A stretch of DNA of 64,000 bases from Amycolatopsis pittospori (GCF_013870525.1 NZ_JACBXD010000034.1:1-64000), one strand, 5' to 3'. Shown: positions 17,353 through 26,137, counted from the first letter of the stretch. Translations and numbers: made by a program. Notes: generated by a model not told the origin, from the sequence alone.

Positions 17353-17667
17353 GTGGCCATGTCCAAGGGACAGAAGCCCGCTCAGCGCTTCTGGGGACTA
17401 GTGGGCCGCGTGGCCGCGTTTCTGTTCGGTGCCGGCATGACGGTCTTGGCCCTGCTGACCGCGACAGGCGAAATCGCCGTCATGAACGGCTCCGGCGAGC
17501 CCACCACCGATGTCACCCGGATACTGGTCGGACTGGTCCACATCGTCTTGGGACTGACGACCATGGGTGCCGCGATCGCCGGATTCCCCGAAGGATCGCA
17601 CGGCGGCAGCGGCCCCACAGAGCGCGAAAGCGGCTTTGAGGACGACGGCGACATCGACATCGACTGA
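17353..17667 (+). CDS. Small membrane protein
   Basis: This 104-aa protein (GTG at 17353, or ATG at 17359) has two hydrophobic segments at about residues 15-40 and 58-80. An acidic C-terminal tail follows (GFEDDGDIDID). I do not recognise the family. A 9-bp inverted repeat (17306-17314 with 17335-17343) lies directly upstream. The gene is isolated and converges on a lipoprotein gene. Confidence 0.65.
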   Translation: MAMSKGQKPAQRFWGLVGRVAAFLFGAGMTVLALLTATGEIAVMNGSGEPTTDVTRILVGLVHIVLGLTTMGAAIAGFPEGSHGGSGPTERESGFEDDGDIDID

Positions 17668-17670
17668 GAA

Positions 17671-17705
17671 CCCCGCGGCACAGAGCTGGAGCCCTGAGCG
17701 CGGGG
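17671..17705. terminator. Short GC-rich hairpin
   Basis: CCCCGCG (17671-17677) pairs with CGCGGGG (17699-17705) just after the small membrane protein stop. It is a plausible but weak terminator between convergent genes. Confidence 0.4.
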
Positions 17706-17772
17706 ATTCCGCCCTATGACCAAAGACCTGCGCGTGGTCCCGTCCACCCTGACGGCCGCGACTTGGTCGGCT

Positions 17773-18459
17773 TCACACGCCTTCCGGCTTCGGGATCGGA
17801 ACACACGGGAAACGACCGGTGTCGACCGTGGCCTCCTTGGTCGGTCCGCAAAGCTGGAGGCCTTCGGTGTTCGCGCCGTCCTCCAGACTGAATCCCACCA
17901 CGCCGATCGCGGTCTCACCCCGGTCGAGGTTCCTGCCCATCAGGGAGTCCGCGGACCAACTGGCGTCGCGCCACGTCTTGTCCGCGACTTTGGTTTTGAG
18001 GTCACTGGCGGGATACGCCTCGGTGAAGCAGTACTGAGGGACTTCTTTCGGCTGGTACGGGTCGCAGGTCTTCCCGGTCGTGTTGTTGCGCCGAAGCTGC
18101 AGGTACTTGATCTTGGCGCGCTGCACGCCACGGTCGGCAAGCTCTCCGGTCGCGGCCACATACACCGCGACATAATGCTTTCCCGCCTTCGCCGACACGC
18201 CGGCCAGTTCGGGCGTCCAGACCACGTCGACCGCCTTGACCTGTATCGCCAGGTCCAGACCCGGCTCCGTGGTGACGAGGGCCTGACCGGGAAAGTCGGC
18301 GAACTGCGTGTATTTCGGACCGGACTGGGCCGTGGCCGAGCTATCGAACGGCGCATCACCGGTGGGCGCCGTCGTACCGGCGCCGCCGCTGTCGCCGGAA
18401 CACGCGGTGACCAGCAGAGCAAGTCCCGCGGCGAGCACGGGCAAGAAGCGAGTTGACAT
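17773..18459 (-). CDS. Putative lipoprotein
   Basis: This 228-aa protein has a lipoprotein signal with lipobox LVTAC (Cys at about residue 20), followed by a Gly/Ser/Thr-rich linker. The mature domain is beta-rich with four Cys, in a TCDPYQ...QYCFTEA pair and near the C-terminus (LCGPTK...PCVPIP). I do not recognise the family; the pattern resembles DUF4352-like Ig-fold lipoproteins. The ATG at 18459 follows GGGAG. The role at the outer face of the membrane is unknown. Confidence 0.78.
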   Translation of the reverse strand: MSTRFLPVLAAGLALLVTACSGDSGGAGTTAPTGDAPFDSSATAQSGPKYTQFADFPGQALVTTEPGLDLAIQVKAVDVVWTPELAGVSAKAGKHYVAVYVAATGELADRGVQRAKIKYLQLRRNNTTGKTCDPYQPKEVPQYCFTEAYPASDLKTKVADKTWRDASWSADSLMGRNLDRGETAIGVVGFSLEDGANTEGLQLCGPTKEATVDTGRFPCVPIPKPEGV

Positions 18460-18588
18460 GTGACGCACTCCCTCAGATTGATGTGACACCGTAGCATTGA
18501 GTGTCACTCTGACGTATGCGTGACCGACCCGGTTCCCCTGACCGTGTCCAGCCCGAGGACGCCGAAGCGGCGATTCCTCCTTCCGCGT

Positions 18589-18888
18589 TCAGCTCAAGGC
18601 GTCCAGGCCCCGTTGCCACCGCTGCCGCCGCTCCGCGGAATCCTGGTCCCACCATGGGGTACCACGCTCACCCAAGGCGACCTTGGCGGTGTGCACCCGC
18701 GCCCTGGCCTCCCGTTCCGCTTCGGAGTCCTGAGCACGGCGAGCCGAGCCGACGTCCCGGCGAGCCCGCATCAACAGACCACGCAACCGAGCCGCCGCTT
18801 CCTCCGGGATCTCCGGATCGGTGGCGCGCCAACGCCGGCCGTCGATCACCACGAAGTGCCCGTCGGGCGTGCGGTCCGGCTCAGCCAT
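18589..18888 (-). CDS. Conserved small protein downstream of DUF3253 gene
   Basis: This 99-aa basic protein starts MAEPDRTPDGHFVVIDGRR and ends near VALGERGTPWWDQDS, a signature shared by many short actinobacterial hypotheticals. It is mostly helical with many Arg, Glu and Ala. Its start overlaps the DUF3253 gene by 8 bp, so the two are translationally coupled. The function is unknown; nucleic-acid binding is possible but only suggested by composition. Confidence 0.75.
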   Translation of the reverse strand: MAEPDRTPDGHFVVIDGRRWRATDPEIPEEAAARLRGLLMRARRDVGSARRAQDSEAEREARARVHTAKVALGERGTPWWDQDSAERRQRWQRGLDALS

Positions 18889-19234
18889 TCCCGTACCCGG
18901 CCAGCCGGATCCTGATCGGCCCCTCCCACTCCCCGTCCGGGTCGAGCGACCGGCCACGCTGGATCAGTCGCACATCGCCTGCCCGGGCGAGCTCGCGAGC
19001 CAGTTCCCGAGCCCACGGGAGCAGCGGGCGCCAATCGTCCGACAACGCCCTGGCCGCGTCCGAAGGGCAGGTGCTGCTGCCGGCGCCTCGCGCGAAAGCC
19101 AAGGCGAGGATCGCGGCCCGCAGCCGCTCCCGAAGGGGCCCGGCACCCAACGCGATCCGGGAATGATCCGCGCCCGGCCCGGCACTCTCCCGGATCCGCT
19201 CCAGCTCTCGTCGAGGCCCGGGCCGATCGGTCAT
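18881..19234 (-). CDS. DUF3253 domain protein
   Basis: This 117-aa protein resembles DUF3253, a winged-helix-like family. It has a SSTCPSDAARAL helix pair and a C-terminal wing ending GDVRLIQRGRSLDPDGEWE then GPIRIR. The start at 19234 gives this domain; longer in-frame starts have noncoding composition. It overlaps the downstream small gene by 8 bp. The molecular role is unknown. Confidence 0.78.
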   Translation of the reverse strand: MTDRPGPRRELERIRESAGPGADHSRIALGAGPLRERLRAAILALAFARGAGSSTCPSDAARALSDDWRPLLPWARELARELARAGDVRLIQRGRSLDPDGEWEGPIRIRLAGYGNG

Positions 19235-19436
19235 ACCGTCAGGATCGCACCGATCGAACCAGCTCGCCGCGCAGGAGTCAGCCTCCAGACGAGGACGGTG
19301 CGGTGCATCCACTCGACCTCACGACGGGCATCGAGCCACTGGAGGCGTTCGGGGAACACCGTTTTGGCGATCACGGAGGTGTCGACCGTGGCGAGCAGGT
19401 GTCGGCGCCGGACCGGCCTTAGGGACCCAGGCACCT

Positions 19437-19627
19437 CTCGACTGTCCACAAAGGACTATTTCCAGCGGAAAGACGTCCGATTGATACCAAATGTACAGTT
19501 CATGGTCGGGGTCGTGAGTGGCAAGGGTCGTTCTAACCCTCTTTATCACTCACAACCCCCTTTCATGACGGTACAAATAGCTCACAACGGTCACTGGCGC
19601 CACCACAGATGTCCTTTGTGGACAGCC
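19437..19627. repeat. MITE-like element with 14-bp inverted ends
   Basis: TGTCCACAAAGGAC (19443-19456) and its exact complement GTCCTTTGTGGACA (19611-19624) form terminal inverted repeats about 180 bp apart. Inside lies a 46-bp palindrome (19511-19556) that recurs, inverted, at 44875-44920. Part of the left half recurs at 3691-3790, and one end at 227-246. No transposase is encoded. It may be a non-autonomous mobile element or a dispersed structural repeat; no target duplication was seen. Confidence 0.5.
19511..19556. repeat. 46-bp palindrome, copy A
   Basis: GTCGTGAGTGGCAAG at the left pairs imperfectly with CTTTATCACTCACAAC at the right. The unit matches the reverse complement of 44875-44920 at 42 of 46 positions. 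Confidence 0.65.
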
Positions 19628-19693
19628 AGCGCGCGTCGGGCTCACTGGCGAGTCCGCCGTGCCGCCGCCCTTAGACGCCCATGGTCGACCGTC

Positions 19694-20131
19694 TCAGTTC
19701 CCCGCCCAGCCGCCTTGCTGTTCGGCGGCGTCCACATCGGAATCGGCGGTCGCGGTGTGCGCCAGCGCCGCCACGGTCTCCTCCAGCCCGCGCTGGACCT
19801 CCGCGTCGTCGGCGTCGCGGACGCTGTGCAAGGTCACGGTGAGCCGGGACGCGGCTGGTCCGTCATCGACGATCGACAACTCTCCTTGGTAGTCATGTGG
19901 CCCTCGGGCTCCCCAACGCAGGGAGAGGTCGTCCTCGTCGACCTTCAGCCATGCCTCACCCTCCACGTGTTCACCATGGACCTCGGCTTCGACGTGCACG
20001 GCGTCACCGCCCTCCGGTTCGGCCTGGGTCATCTGAGGGAAGTAGCGAGGCAGGTTCCGAGGCTCGCGCAGGAAGGCGAACAGCTCGGCGGCGGGCATCT
20101 CGATCGTGGCGGTGTGGCGGTAGTCGGTCAT
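19694..20131 (-). CDS. SRPBCC family (polyketide cyclase-like) protein
   Basis: This 145-aa START/SRPBCC-fold protein opens with TATIEMPAAELFAFLREPRNLPRYFPQ in outline, the typical first strand and helix. Alternating strands follow (LSLRWGARGPHDYQGELSIVDD), ending with a long helix that normally closes the cavity. Such proteins bind hydrophobic ligands or lipids; no catalytic residue can be assigned. No signal peptide is present. The gene is divergent from the AraC/GlxA-type regulator. Confidence 0.82.
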   Translation of the reverse strand: MTDYRHTATIEMPAAELFAFLREPRNLPRYFPQMTQAEPEGGDAVHVEAEVHGEHVEGEAWLKVDEDDLSLRWGARGPHDYQGELSIVDDGPAASRLTVTLHSVRDADDAEVQRGLEETVAALAHTATADSDVDAAEQQGGWAGN

Positions 20132-20337
20132 ATCCCCGCATACCCCGCGACCCGCCCGCGAAACGCTCGATCACGTCCGGGGTGAGCGGGTGAAGCGCGT
20201 CGCCGGTTCTTTCCGGTTACGCGACCGACGGTCGCCGCGGCCCGGGAGGGCGTGCGGAGATCGATCGGGTGGCCAAAGTCGCCGACCCGAACACGGAGCA
20301 CGGTCCGAAGGCAGGCACCGGTGGGTAGATTCGCCTT

Positions 20338-21330
20338 GTGGCATCTGGAGTGAAACCCGTGCGCCGGGTGGTGATCGTGACCTTCGACGACGCACAGATC
20401 CTCGATGTGGCCTGTCCCAGCGGGGCGTTGGAGATCGCGAACTCGTACGGCGCCGCACCGCCTTATGTCGTCGAGCTGGCCACGGTTCACGGGCTGACGA
20501 CACGGAGTTCGTCGGGGATCATGCTCGCCGGTGCCCGGCGGCTGGCCGAAGTGTCCGGGCGGATGGACACGGTGCTCGTGGTCGGGGGCGCGGGAACCGG
20601 GGCGGCCGCGGCGGACGAGCATTTGCTGACGCAGGTGCGACGGCTGGCCGAACGGAGCAGGCGGGTCGCCTCGGTGTGCACGGGTGCGTTCGTGCTGGCG
20701 GCCGCCGGTCTGCTCGACGACCGGCGGGTCACCACGCATTGGGGTCACAGCGAGCTGCTCGCCGCGACTTTTCCCGCCGTGACAGTGGATTCCGCCCCGC
20801 TCTACATTCGTGACGGCAACGTCTTCACCTCGGCCGGGGTGATCAGCGCACTGGATCTCACGCTCGCGCTGATCGAGGACGACCACGGTCCGACGCTGGC
20901 CCGCGAGGTCGCCCGTGAGCTGGTGACGTATCTGCACCGTCCGGGCGACCAGGCTCAGATCAGTACGTTCCTGGCCGCGCCGCCACCCGGCAACCGGGTC
21001 GTGCGTGATCTGCTGGGCTACATCGCCGCGCACCTCGCCGAAGACCTCAGCCCGTCGGCGCTGGCGGTGCGGGCCGGGGTGACGACCCGGCACCTCAACC
21101 GATTGTTCGGCACCCATCTGGGCAGCACGCCGGCCCGTACCGTGCGGACGGCCAGGACCGAGGCCGCCGCACATTTGGTGCGGTCCACCGCGTTGCCGCT
21201 CTCGGCGGTCGCGCGGCGATGCGGGTTCGCCTCGGCGGAGACCCTGCGAACGGCGTTCCGCCAGCGCTACGGGCTCACCGGGGACACACTTCGCAGGATG
21301 ACGGACATGCCACGCCCGATCGGCCCGTGA
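20338..21330 (+). CDS. GlxA-type AraC regulator with DJ-1/PfpI domain
   Basis: This 330-aa regulator has a DJ-1/PfpI-like domain at about 8-200, including the nucleophile-elbow-like RVASVCTGAFVLAAAG and a THWGHSELL stretch. An AraC-type double helix-turn-helix follows at about 225-320 (LAVRAGVTTRHLNRLFGTHLG and LSAVARRCGFASAETLRTAF). This is the GlxA architecture, in which the PfpI domain senses a ligand. It starts with GTG at 20338. The adjacent downstream gene encodes a stand-alone PfpI protein closely resembling its N-terminal domain, suggesting that the two act on or sense the same compound. Confidence 0.88.
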   Translation: MASGVKPVRRVVIVTFDDAQILDVACPSGALEIANSYGAAPPYVVELATVHGLTTRSSSGIMLAGARRLAEVSGRMDTVLVVGGAGTGAAAADEHLLTQVRRLAERSRRVASVCTGAFVLAAAGLLDDRRVTTHWGHSELLAATFPAVTVDSAPLYIRDGNVFTSAGVISALDLTLALIEDDHGPTLAREVARELVTYLHRPGDQAQISTFLAAPPPGNRVVRDLLGYIAAHLAEDLSPSALAVRAGVTTRHLNRLFGTHLGSTPARTVRTARTEAAAHLVRSTALPLSAVARRCGFASAETLRTAFRQRYGLTGDTLRRMTDMPRPIGP

Positions 21331-21350
21331 GCGCCCCAGAATCCGGCGGC

Positions 21351-22094
21351 ATGAACAGTGTGAAGACCACGCGCAGGACCGTACTGACCGGCGTCGCGGC
21401 GGCCGCCGCGTTCGGCCTCACCACCGGTACGGCTGAGGCGGAGACCGGGGGTTCGAAGATCGGCATCCTGCTCTACGACGGTTTCAGCCTGCTGGACCCG
21501 ACCGGCCCGGCCGAGGTGTTGTCCCGGCTGCCCGGTGCGACCGTGACGATGATCGCCCAGCACCGCGGCCCGGTGCGCACGGACACCCGGGACGTCGCGG
21601 TGCTGGCGGAACGTGCGGTGGCCGAGGTGAACCGTCTGGACGTATTGCTGGTTCCGGGGGCGGGTACCCGCGGCACGGTCGCCGCCATGGAGAACCCGGT
21701 TCTGCTCGAGTGGATCCGTCGCGTCCACCGGCACACGGCATGGACCACGTCGGTGTGCACGGGAAGCCTGATCCTCGGCGCGGCGGGGCTGCTCCGCGAT
21801 CGGGCCACCACGTACTGGTCCTCGGCGGACTATCTGGAGAAGACCTTCGGCGTGCGCTACGTGCCCGAGCGGTACGTTCAGGTCGGCAAGGTCATCACCG
21901 CGGCGGGCGTCTCCGCCGGCATCGATCTCGCGCTCCATCTCGCGTCCCTTCTGGCGGACGAGGAAACCGCCCGCGGTATCCAGCTGGCCGTCGAATACGA
22001 CCCACAACCGCCCTTCGACTCGGGCAATGCCGCGAAGGCGAGTCCGGAGCTCAAGGCGCTCGCGCTGAAATTGCTCGCCGATTCACAGGAGTAG
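21351..22094 (+). CDS. Tat-exported DJ-1/PfpI (isonitrile hydratase-like) protein
   Basis: This 247-aa protein has a twin-arginine signal (TTRRTVLTGVAAAAAFG, cleaved after about residue 30). The DJ-1/PfpI domain carries KIGILLYDGFSLLDPTGPAE and the elbow TTSVCTGSLILGAAGLL with its conserved Cys. The sequence is close to the isonitrile hydratase/GlxA branch. Family members of this type are usually cytosolic, so export is unusual. The gene lies 20 bp after the GlxA-like regulator on the same strand, forming a likely two-gene operon. Confidence 0.83.
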   Translation: MNSVKTTRRTVLTGVAAAAAFGLTTGTAEAETGGSKIGILLYDGFSLLDPTGPAEVLSRLPGATVTMIAQHRGPVRTDTRDVAVLAERAVAEVNRLDVLLVPGAGTRGTVAAMENPVLLEWIRRVHRHTAWTTSVCTGSLILGAAGLLRDRATTYWSSADYLEKTFGVRYVPERYVQVGKVITAAGVSAGIDLALHLASLLADEETARGIQLAVEYDPQPPFDSGNAAKASPELKALALKLLADSQE

Positions 22095-22109
22095 CGCAGG
22101 TCGGAGCCA

Positions 22110-22412
22110 TCACGAATCGGCGGTATGCTCGAATCGGCCGGTCTCTCGGCGCACGGTCTCCGTGTCCAGTCGCCAGCCGTGGAATCGTGGTTCCGTAAGC
22201 AGCATCGAGATGGTGTCGGCCGCCTCCGGACAACCCACGGCGGTATGCACCCGCATGTGGTGGAGGTCAGGACTGATGGTGACACAGCAGGCCAGTCCTA
22301 GCTCGAGGCAAAGGCGCGCGGCGACTATCGCCGGGTCGCTGGCGCCCGGACTGACCTGGCGAAGGGATATCTCGGACACGCCCCCGTCGTTCCTTCCGTC
22401 ATCGCCCATCAT
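22110..22412 (-). CDS. Small hypothetical protein
   Basis: This 100-aa frame has coding-like composition and no low-complexity runs. It includes AIVAARLCLELGLACCVTISPD and HGWRLDTETVRRE. GGAA lies about 10 bp upstream of the ATG pair at 22407-22412. It converges on the PfpI gene with a 15-bp gap and diverges from the TrmB-like regulator. I do not recognise the family; the adjacent Cys pair is notable. Confidence 0.5.
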   Translation of the reverse strand: MMGDDGRNDGGVSEISLRQVSPGASDPAIVAARLCLELGLACCVTISPDLHHMRVHTAVGCPEAADTISMLLTEPRFHGWRLDTETVRRETGRFEHTADS

Positions 22413-22496
22413 GACGCGTTCCGCCGTTCGACGGTGTGCCGAGAGTGGTCAGGTAGTTGCCAGGCGTGTCAGCAACCGGTCACGCAGAGGTACTCG

Positions 22497-23489
22497 GTGG
22501 CTCTGACCGATCTCGGCTTCACACCACTCGCGGAACGTGTCTACCGCGCGCTGCTGGACAACCCGGAGCTGGACGTCGCCGGTTTGTCGGCCGCCCTCGC
22601 TTGCGGGAACGACGAGCTCAATGCCGCGCTGACGGCGCTCACCGAACTCGAAGTGGCGACACCGGCCGACGGGGCACCCGCCGGGGTGGCCCTGAAGTAC
22701 CCGGCGTCCGCGCTCGGCGAGCTGATCGAGCGCCGCGAGGACGAACTGCTGAACCTGCAACGGAAGGTGGGCGACACCCGGGCCGAAGTCGCCAAGCTGA
22801 CCGAACGGTATTCCGCCCGGCCGTGGTCGGTCGACCCCGCGACCGGGCTGGAGCGGATCGAGGATCTCGATCAGGTCCGCCAGCGGCTGTCGGAGCTGGC
22901 GTTCTTCACCCGGCGCAGCGTCTGGTCGGTGCAACCCGGTGCTTCGATCAGCCGATCGGCGATCGAGGCGAGCAAGCCCCTGGACCTGCGAGGGCTGCGC
23001 CGTGGCATCGCCGTCCGCACCATCTACAACACCGGCGCGCTCGACGACGAAATGTTCCTGGACTACGTACAGGAGGTGACCGCGGCGGGCGCGGAGATCA
23101 GGGTCACGGACGATCCGATCGAGCGGATGGTCATCATGGACGACGTCGTGGCCGTGCTGCCGATCGATCCGCAGAACAGCGGGCAAGGAGCGCTGATCGT
23201 CCGCCAGCCCGGCCTCATCGTGGGCTTCCTGAGGCTGTTCCACCGGCTGTGGAACGAGGCGTCCGTGTACCCGCCGCCGAAGACCGATCCGGCCGCGGCC
23301 GGGCCCAGCGGCGAGGATCGCAAGGTGCTGGCGTTGCTGGCGGAGGGCAGCACCGACGAGGTCGCCGCGCGCGTGATCGGCGTGTCCGTCCGCCACCTCC
23401 GCCGCCGGGTGGCCCGGCTGATGGCGGAACTGGGCGCCGGCAGCCGGTTCGAGGCGGGTGTCGAAGCGGCACGCCGCGGCTGGATCTGA
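22497..23489 (+). CDS. TrmB-like / LuxR-type regulator of RiPP cluster
   Basis: This 330-aa protein begins with GTG after AGAGG. The N-terminal 65 residues are a TrmB-like winged helix (LGFTPLAERVYRALLDNPELDVAGLSA in outline), followed by a coiled-coil (ELIERREDELLNLQRKVGDTRAE in pieces) and a phospholipase-D-like ligand domain. The C-terminal 60 residues are a LuxR-type helix-turn-helix (GSTDEVAARVIGVSVRHLRRRV). Proteins of this build accompany actinobacterial natural-product clusters. It lies at the left edge of the thiopeptide cluster, on the same strand, and probably controls it. Confidence 0.82.
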   Translation: MALTDLGFTPLAERVYRALLDNPELDVAGLSAALACGNDELNAALTALTELEVATPADGAPAGVALKYPASALGELIERREDELLNLQRKVGDTRAEVAKLTERYSARPWSVDPATGLERIEDLDQVRQRLSELAFFTRRSVWSVQPGASISRSAIEASKPLDLRGLRRGIAVRTIYNTGALDDEMFLDYVQEVTAAGAEIRVTDDPIERMVIMDDVVAVLPIDPQNSGQGALIVRQPGLIVGFLRLFHRLWNEASVYPPPKTDPAAAGPSGEDRKVLALLAEGSTDEVAARVIGVSVRHLRRRVARLMAELGAGSRFEAGVEAARRGWI

Positions 23490-23607
23490 CCTCATTACAG
23501 TCACCTTCTTGCCAAAAGGTGTCCTCTTGCTGACCGGCGGAAGGCTTCCGAGCATCCCTCCCACCTGACAAAGTCTGCTCAACGCAGTCGAGAACGAGGG
23601 GTGGAAA

Positions 23608-23799
23608 ATGAGGACAGCACAGTTCCGAAGAATCGCTACCGGTGCCCTGCTCGCTTTGGTGCTTTCGGTGGGCGCGGCGACACCCGCGCTCGCCGACGAC
23701 GTCCCGGCTCCGACGGACCCGCCCGGCACGGGTTTCATGTGGGACTGCGTGGGTTTCCGGTCGGCCACCCCTTGCCCTCCCCCGGCGGGCGACAGCTGA
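23608..23799 (+). CDS. Small secreted peptide, two Cys
   Basis: This 63-aa product has a clear Sec signal (residues 1-29, RRIATGALLALVLS core, cleavage after PALA). The predicted mature peptide of about 34 residues is rich in Pro, Asp and Gly and holds two Cys about ten residues apart (MWDCVGFRS...PCPPP). GAGGGGTGG precedes the ATG. It stands between the two regulators of the thiopeptide cluster. I do not recognise it. It could be a signalling peptide, a second bacteriocin-like product or an unrelated secreted peptide; the Sec signal excludes it as substrate of the cytosolic modification enzymes. Confidence 0.62.
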   Translation: MRTAQFRRIATGALLALVLSVGAATPALADDVPAPTDPPGTGFMWDCVGFRSATPCPPPAGDS

Positions 23800-23848
23800 T
23801 CCCACGGCACGTTTTCTCGTGAGGGGTTCGTCGTCCTGAGGGGGAACG

Positions 23849-26137
23849 ATGACAGCGCACGACGGCGGCGTGTTCGCCGAGCGCCACGGTGTCCTGGCCG
23901 ATCTGGTCGCCATGGCGCAAGGCGCCGCGCCGGCGCGGATCGCCGTGGTGACCGGGGAAGCGGGCAGCGGGAAATCGACCCTGCTGCGCGCTTTCCTGGA
24001 CAAGGCCGCGGACGGTGCCGACGTGATGTACGGCCGCTGCGACCCGTTCGGCGCCGCACGGCCGCTCGCACCGCTGTTCGACCTGGCCCGGTCCGGTGGC
24101 GTGGCACTGACCGCGCCGGCCGGGGGCCGCGCCGAACTGTTCGACGGATTCCTGACCGGCCTGCGCTGCCGTGCCAGGCCGGCGATCCTCGCGCTGGAGG
24201 ACGTGCACTGGGCGGACGACGCGACGCTCGACCTGCTGTCGTTCGTCGCGCGCAGACTGGACGAGGTAGACGCGTCGGTCGTGATCACGTACCGCGACGA
24301 GGAGATCAGCGGGACGCACGGGCTTCACGCGGTCCTCGCCGGGATGCCGTCGGAGCGTGTCCGCCACTTTCCCTTGCCCGCGTTGGCGGAGACGACCATC
24401 GAAGCCTTGGCGGCCGACCTGTCGACGACCGTCGCCGAACTGCACCGGCACACCGGCGGGAACCCTTTGCTGATCGGCGAAATCGCCCGGCACGGGGACG
24501 CGGCCGCGGAGTCGATCAGGCTGCGGGCCCTGGTCGCTTCCCGCCTCGCCGTCGCGGGTCCGGCGGCGATCGACCTGGTGAACAGGATCTCGGTCAGTCC
24601 AGACGGGGTCGAGGCAGGTCTGCTCGCGGGCCGCGACGAACTGCTGGACACCGGTTTGCTGGAACAGCGGGAGGATCGGCTCTTCTTCCGTCACGAACTG
24701 CTGCGGCTGGTGGTGGAGCGGTCTTTGCCGGAGCATCGCAGGCGTGCGCTCCATCGGCGGATACTGGGCGAACTGTCCACAACGGACTCCCCCGACGCCG
24801 CTCGGCTGATCCAGCACGCCCGCGCCTGCGGCGATCTCGTCGCGCTGGCCGGGTATCACCGGGATCTGGGCCGCGTGACCGAGGCCTGTGCGGCCGCCTC
24901 CGAAGCCGAATCGGTCGCTACTTCCCGAGGGGCGGGTGCCCAGCTGGTCGCGGCCCACTGTGTACGCGCCGAGTCGGACGTCCTGGCGGGCAGGTACGCC
25001 GAGGCGGAGATCGCCGCCCGGAACTCGGTCGACCTGGCCGGGAAACTAGGGCTGCCACTCGGTATCGCACAGGCCGGAGCGGTGCGTTCACTGGTCGAGT
25101 ACAGCAAGGACCCTTCGGCCAGACCGGATCTGCTGGATGCCGTTCGCCGGCTGCAAGACCACGATCGGGTCGACGACGCCGTCCGCTTCCTGACCCGGCT
25201 GTGCTCGGACGAAGCCGGACGGCGTGAACTCGATCTGTGCGGGCGAGACCTGACGCGCGCGTTCGCCATCGCGACCGAGAATCGGCTCACGTCCGCCACG
25301 CGGCAGCTGCTCTCGATCCGGTCCTGGTCGCGCTTCGCGTCCGGTGACTGGGCGCGCGCCGAGGAAGACGCCCGCGCCGCCGGGGAGCTCCTGCCTGCTC
25401 GTTGTGTGCTCACGCGGTTGAGCGCCCGCCGGGGCACCCCGACGTCGCTCGCCGCGAGCACGGAACCCGAACTCCTGCGCGATCGCGTGCTGCTCGCCGT
25501 GGCGCGGGCCGAGTCCGCGTGGCTCGGCGGCGATCGCGGGCCGGCGGCGGACGAGCTGAGGCCGGTGTTCCGGCTGGCCATGGCGGCAAGACATCCCTGG
25601 TACGCGGGGGAACTGGCGTTGTGGTTGCGCCGGGCGGGAGAAGCGACGCCCGCCGTCGACTGGTTCGCCGAACCGTACCGGCTGCTCGCGGCCGGGCAGT
25701 GGCGGCGAGCGTCGGACGTCTGGGCCGAACTGGGCGGCACCTACGAACGTGCCGACAGTCTGGCGATGAGCGGCGAGCAAGGCGCGTTGCGCGCACTCGA
25801 AATATTCGACGGGCTCGGTGCCGCCGGCGCTGCCCGGCGGCTGCGGCAACACCTGCGGCGCGAAGGTGTCCGCCGGATTCCGCGCGGCCCCCGGCCGGCG
25901 ACCGCGGCGAATCCGGCGGGACTCACCCGGCGCCAGGCCCAGGTGCTGGCGTGTGTCGCGTCCGGGCTGAGCAACGCGGGAATCGCCGAACGAATGCAGC
26001 TGTCGGTCCGCACGGTGGATCACCACGTCGCCGCCATCTTGACCAAGCTGGCCGTGGGTTCCCGGCGTGCCGCTGTTTCCGCCGCGATCGACCTCGGCAT
26101 TCTTCCGGAGCTTTCAGTGGGCATCAGCGGCCCTTGA
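23849..26137 (+). CDS. LAL-family LuxR regulator
   Basis: This 762-aa large ATP-binding LuxR regulator has an AAA/STAND ATPase at the N-terminus (Walker A GEAGSGKST near residue 38, Walker B ILALEDVHWAD near 120). A long TPR-like helical middle follows. The C-terminal LuxR helix-turn-helix is LTRRQAQVLACVASGLSNAG and then IAERMQLSVRTVDHHVAAIL. LAL proteins are common pathway-specific activators of antibiotic clusters. The gene directly precedes the precursor gene, with a GGGGGAA ribosome site, and is the likely activator of the thiopeptide operon. Confidence 0.9.
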   Translation: MTAHDGGVFAERHGVLADLVAMAQGAAPARIAVVTGEAGSGKSTLLRAFLDKAADGADVMYGRCDPFGAARPLAPLFDLARSGGVALTAPAGGRAELFDGFLTGLRCRARPAILALEDVHWADDATLDLLSFVARRLDEVDASVVITYRDEEISGTHGLHAVLAGMPSERVRHFPLPALAETTIEALAADLSTTVAELHRHTGGNPLLIGEIARHGDAAAESIRLRALVASRLAVAGPAAIDLVNRISVSPDGVEAGLLAGRDELLDTGLLEQREDRLFFRHELLRLVVERSLPEHRRRALHRRILGELSTTDSPDAARLIQHARACGDLVALAGYHRDLGRVTEACAAASEAESVATSRGAGAQLVAAHCVRAESDVLAGRYAEAEIAARNSVDLAGKLGLPLGIAQAGAVRSLVEYSKDPSARPDLLDAVRRLQDHDRVDDAVRFLTRLCSDEAGRRELDLCGRDLTRAFAIATENRLTSATRQLLSIRSWSRFASGDWARAEEDARAAGELLPARCVLTRLSARRGTPTSLAASTEPELLRDRVLLAVARAESAWLGGDRGPAADELRPVFRLAMAARHPWYAGELALWLRRAGEATPAVDWFAEPYRLLAAGQWRRASDVWAELGGTYERADSLAMSGEQGALRALEIFDGLGAAGAARRLRQHLRREGVRRIPRGPRPATAANPAGLTRRQAQVLACVASGLSNAGIAERMQLSVRTVDHHVAAILTKLAVGSRRAAVSAAIDLGILPELSVGISGP

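Larger units (their letters stand above)
19235..19693. other. 459-bp gap holding MITE-like element
   Basis: This gap lies between the DUF3253 gene start and the SRPBCC gene stop. Most of it (19437-19627) is a repeat element. Open frames on the minus strand (for example 19231-19449) have neither a ribosome site nor a recognisable product. Confidence 0.6.

Noticed and set aside
19231..19449. 72-codon minus-strand frame in the repeat-containing gap
   Set aside because: No ribosome site, overlaps the MITE-like element, no recognisable domain.
23608..23799. Lasso peptide or lanthipeptide precursor
   Set aside because: The product has a Sec signal peptide, and no lasso cyclase/protease or LanC-type gene is nearby.
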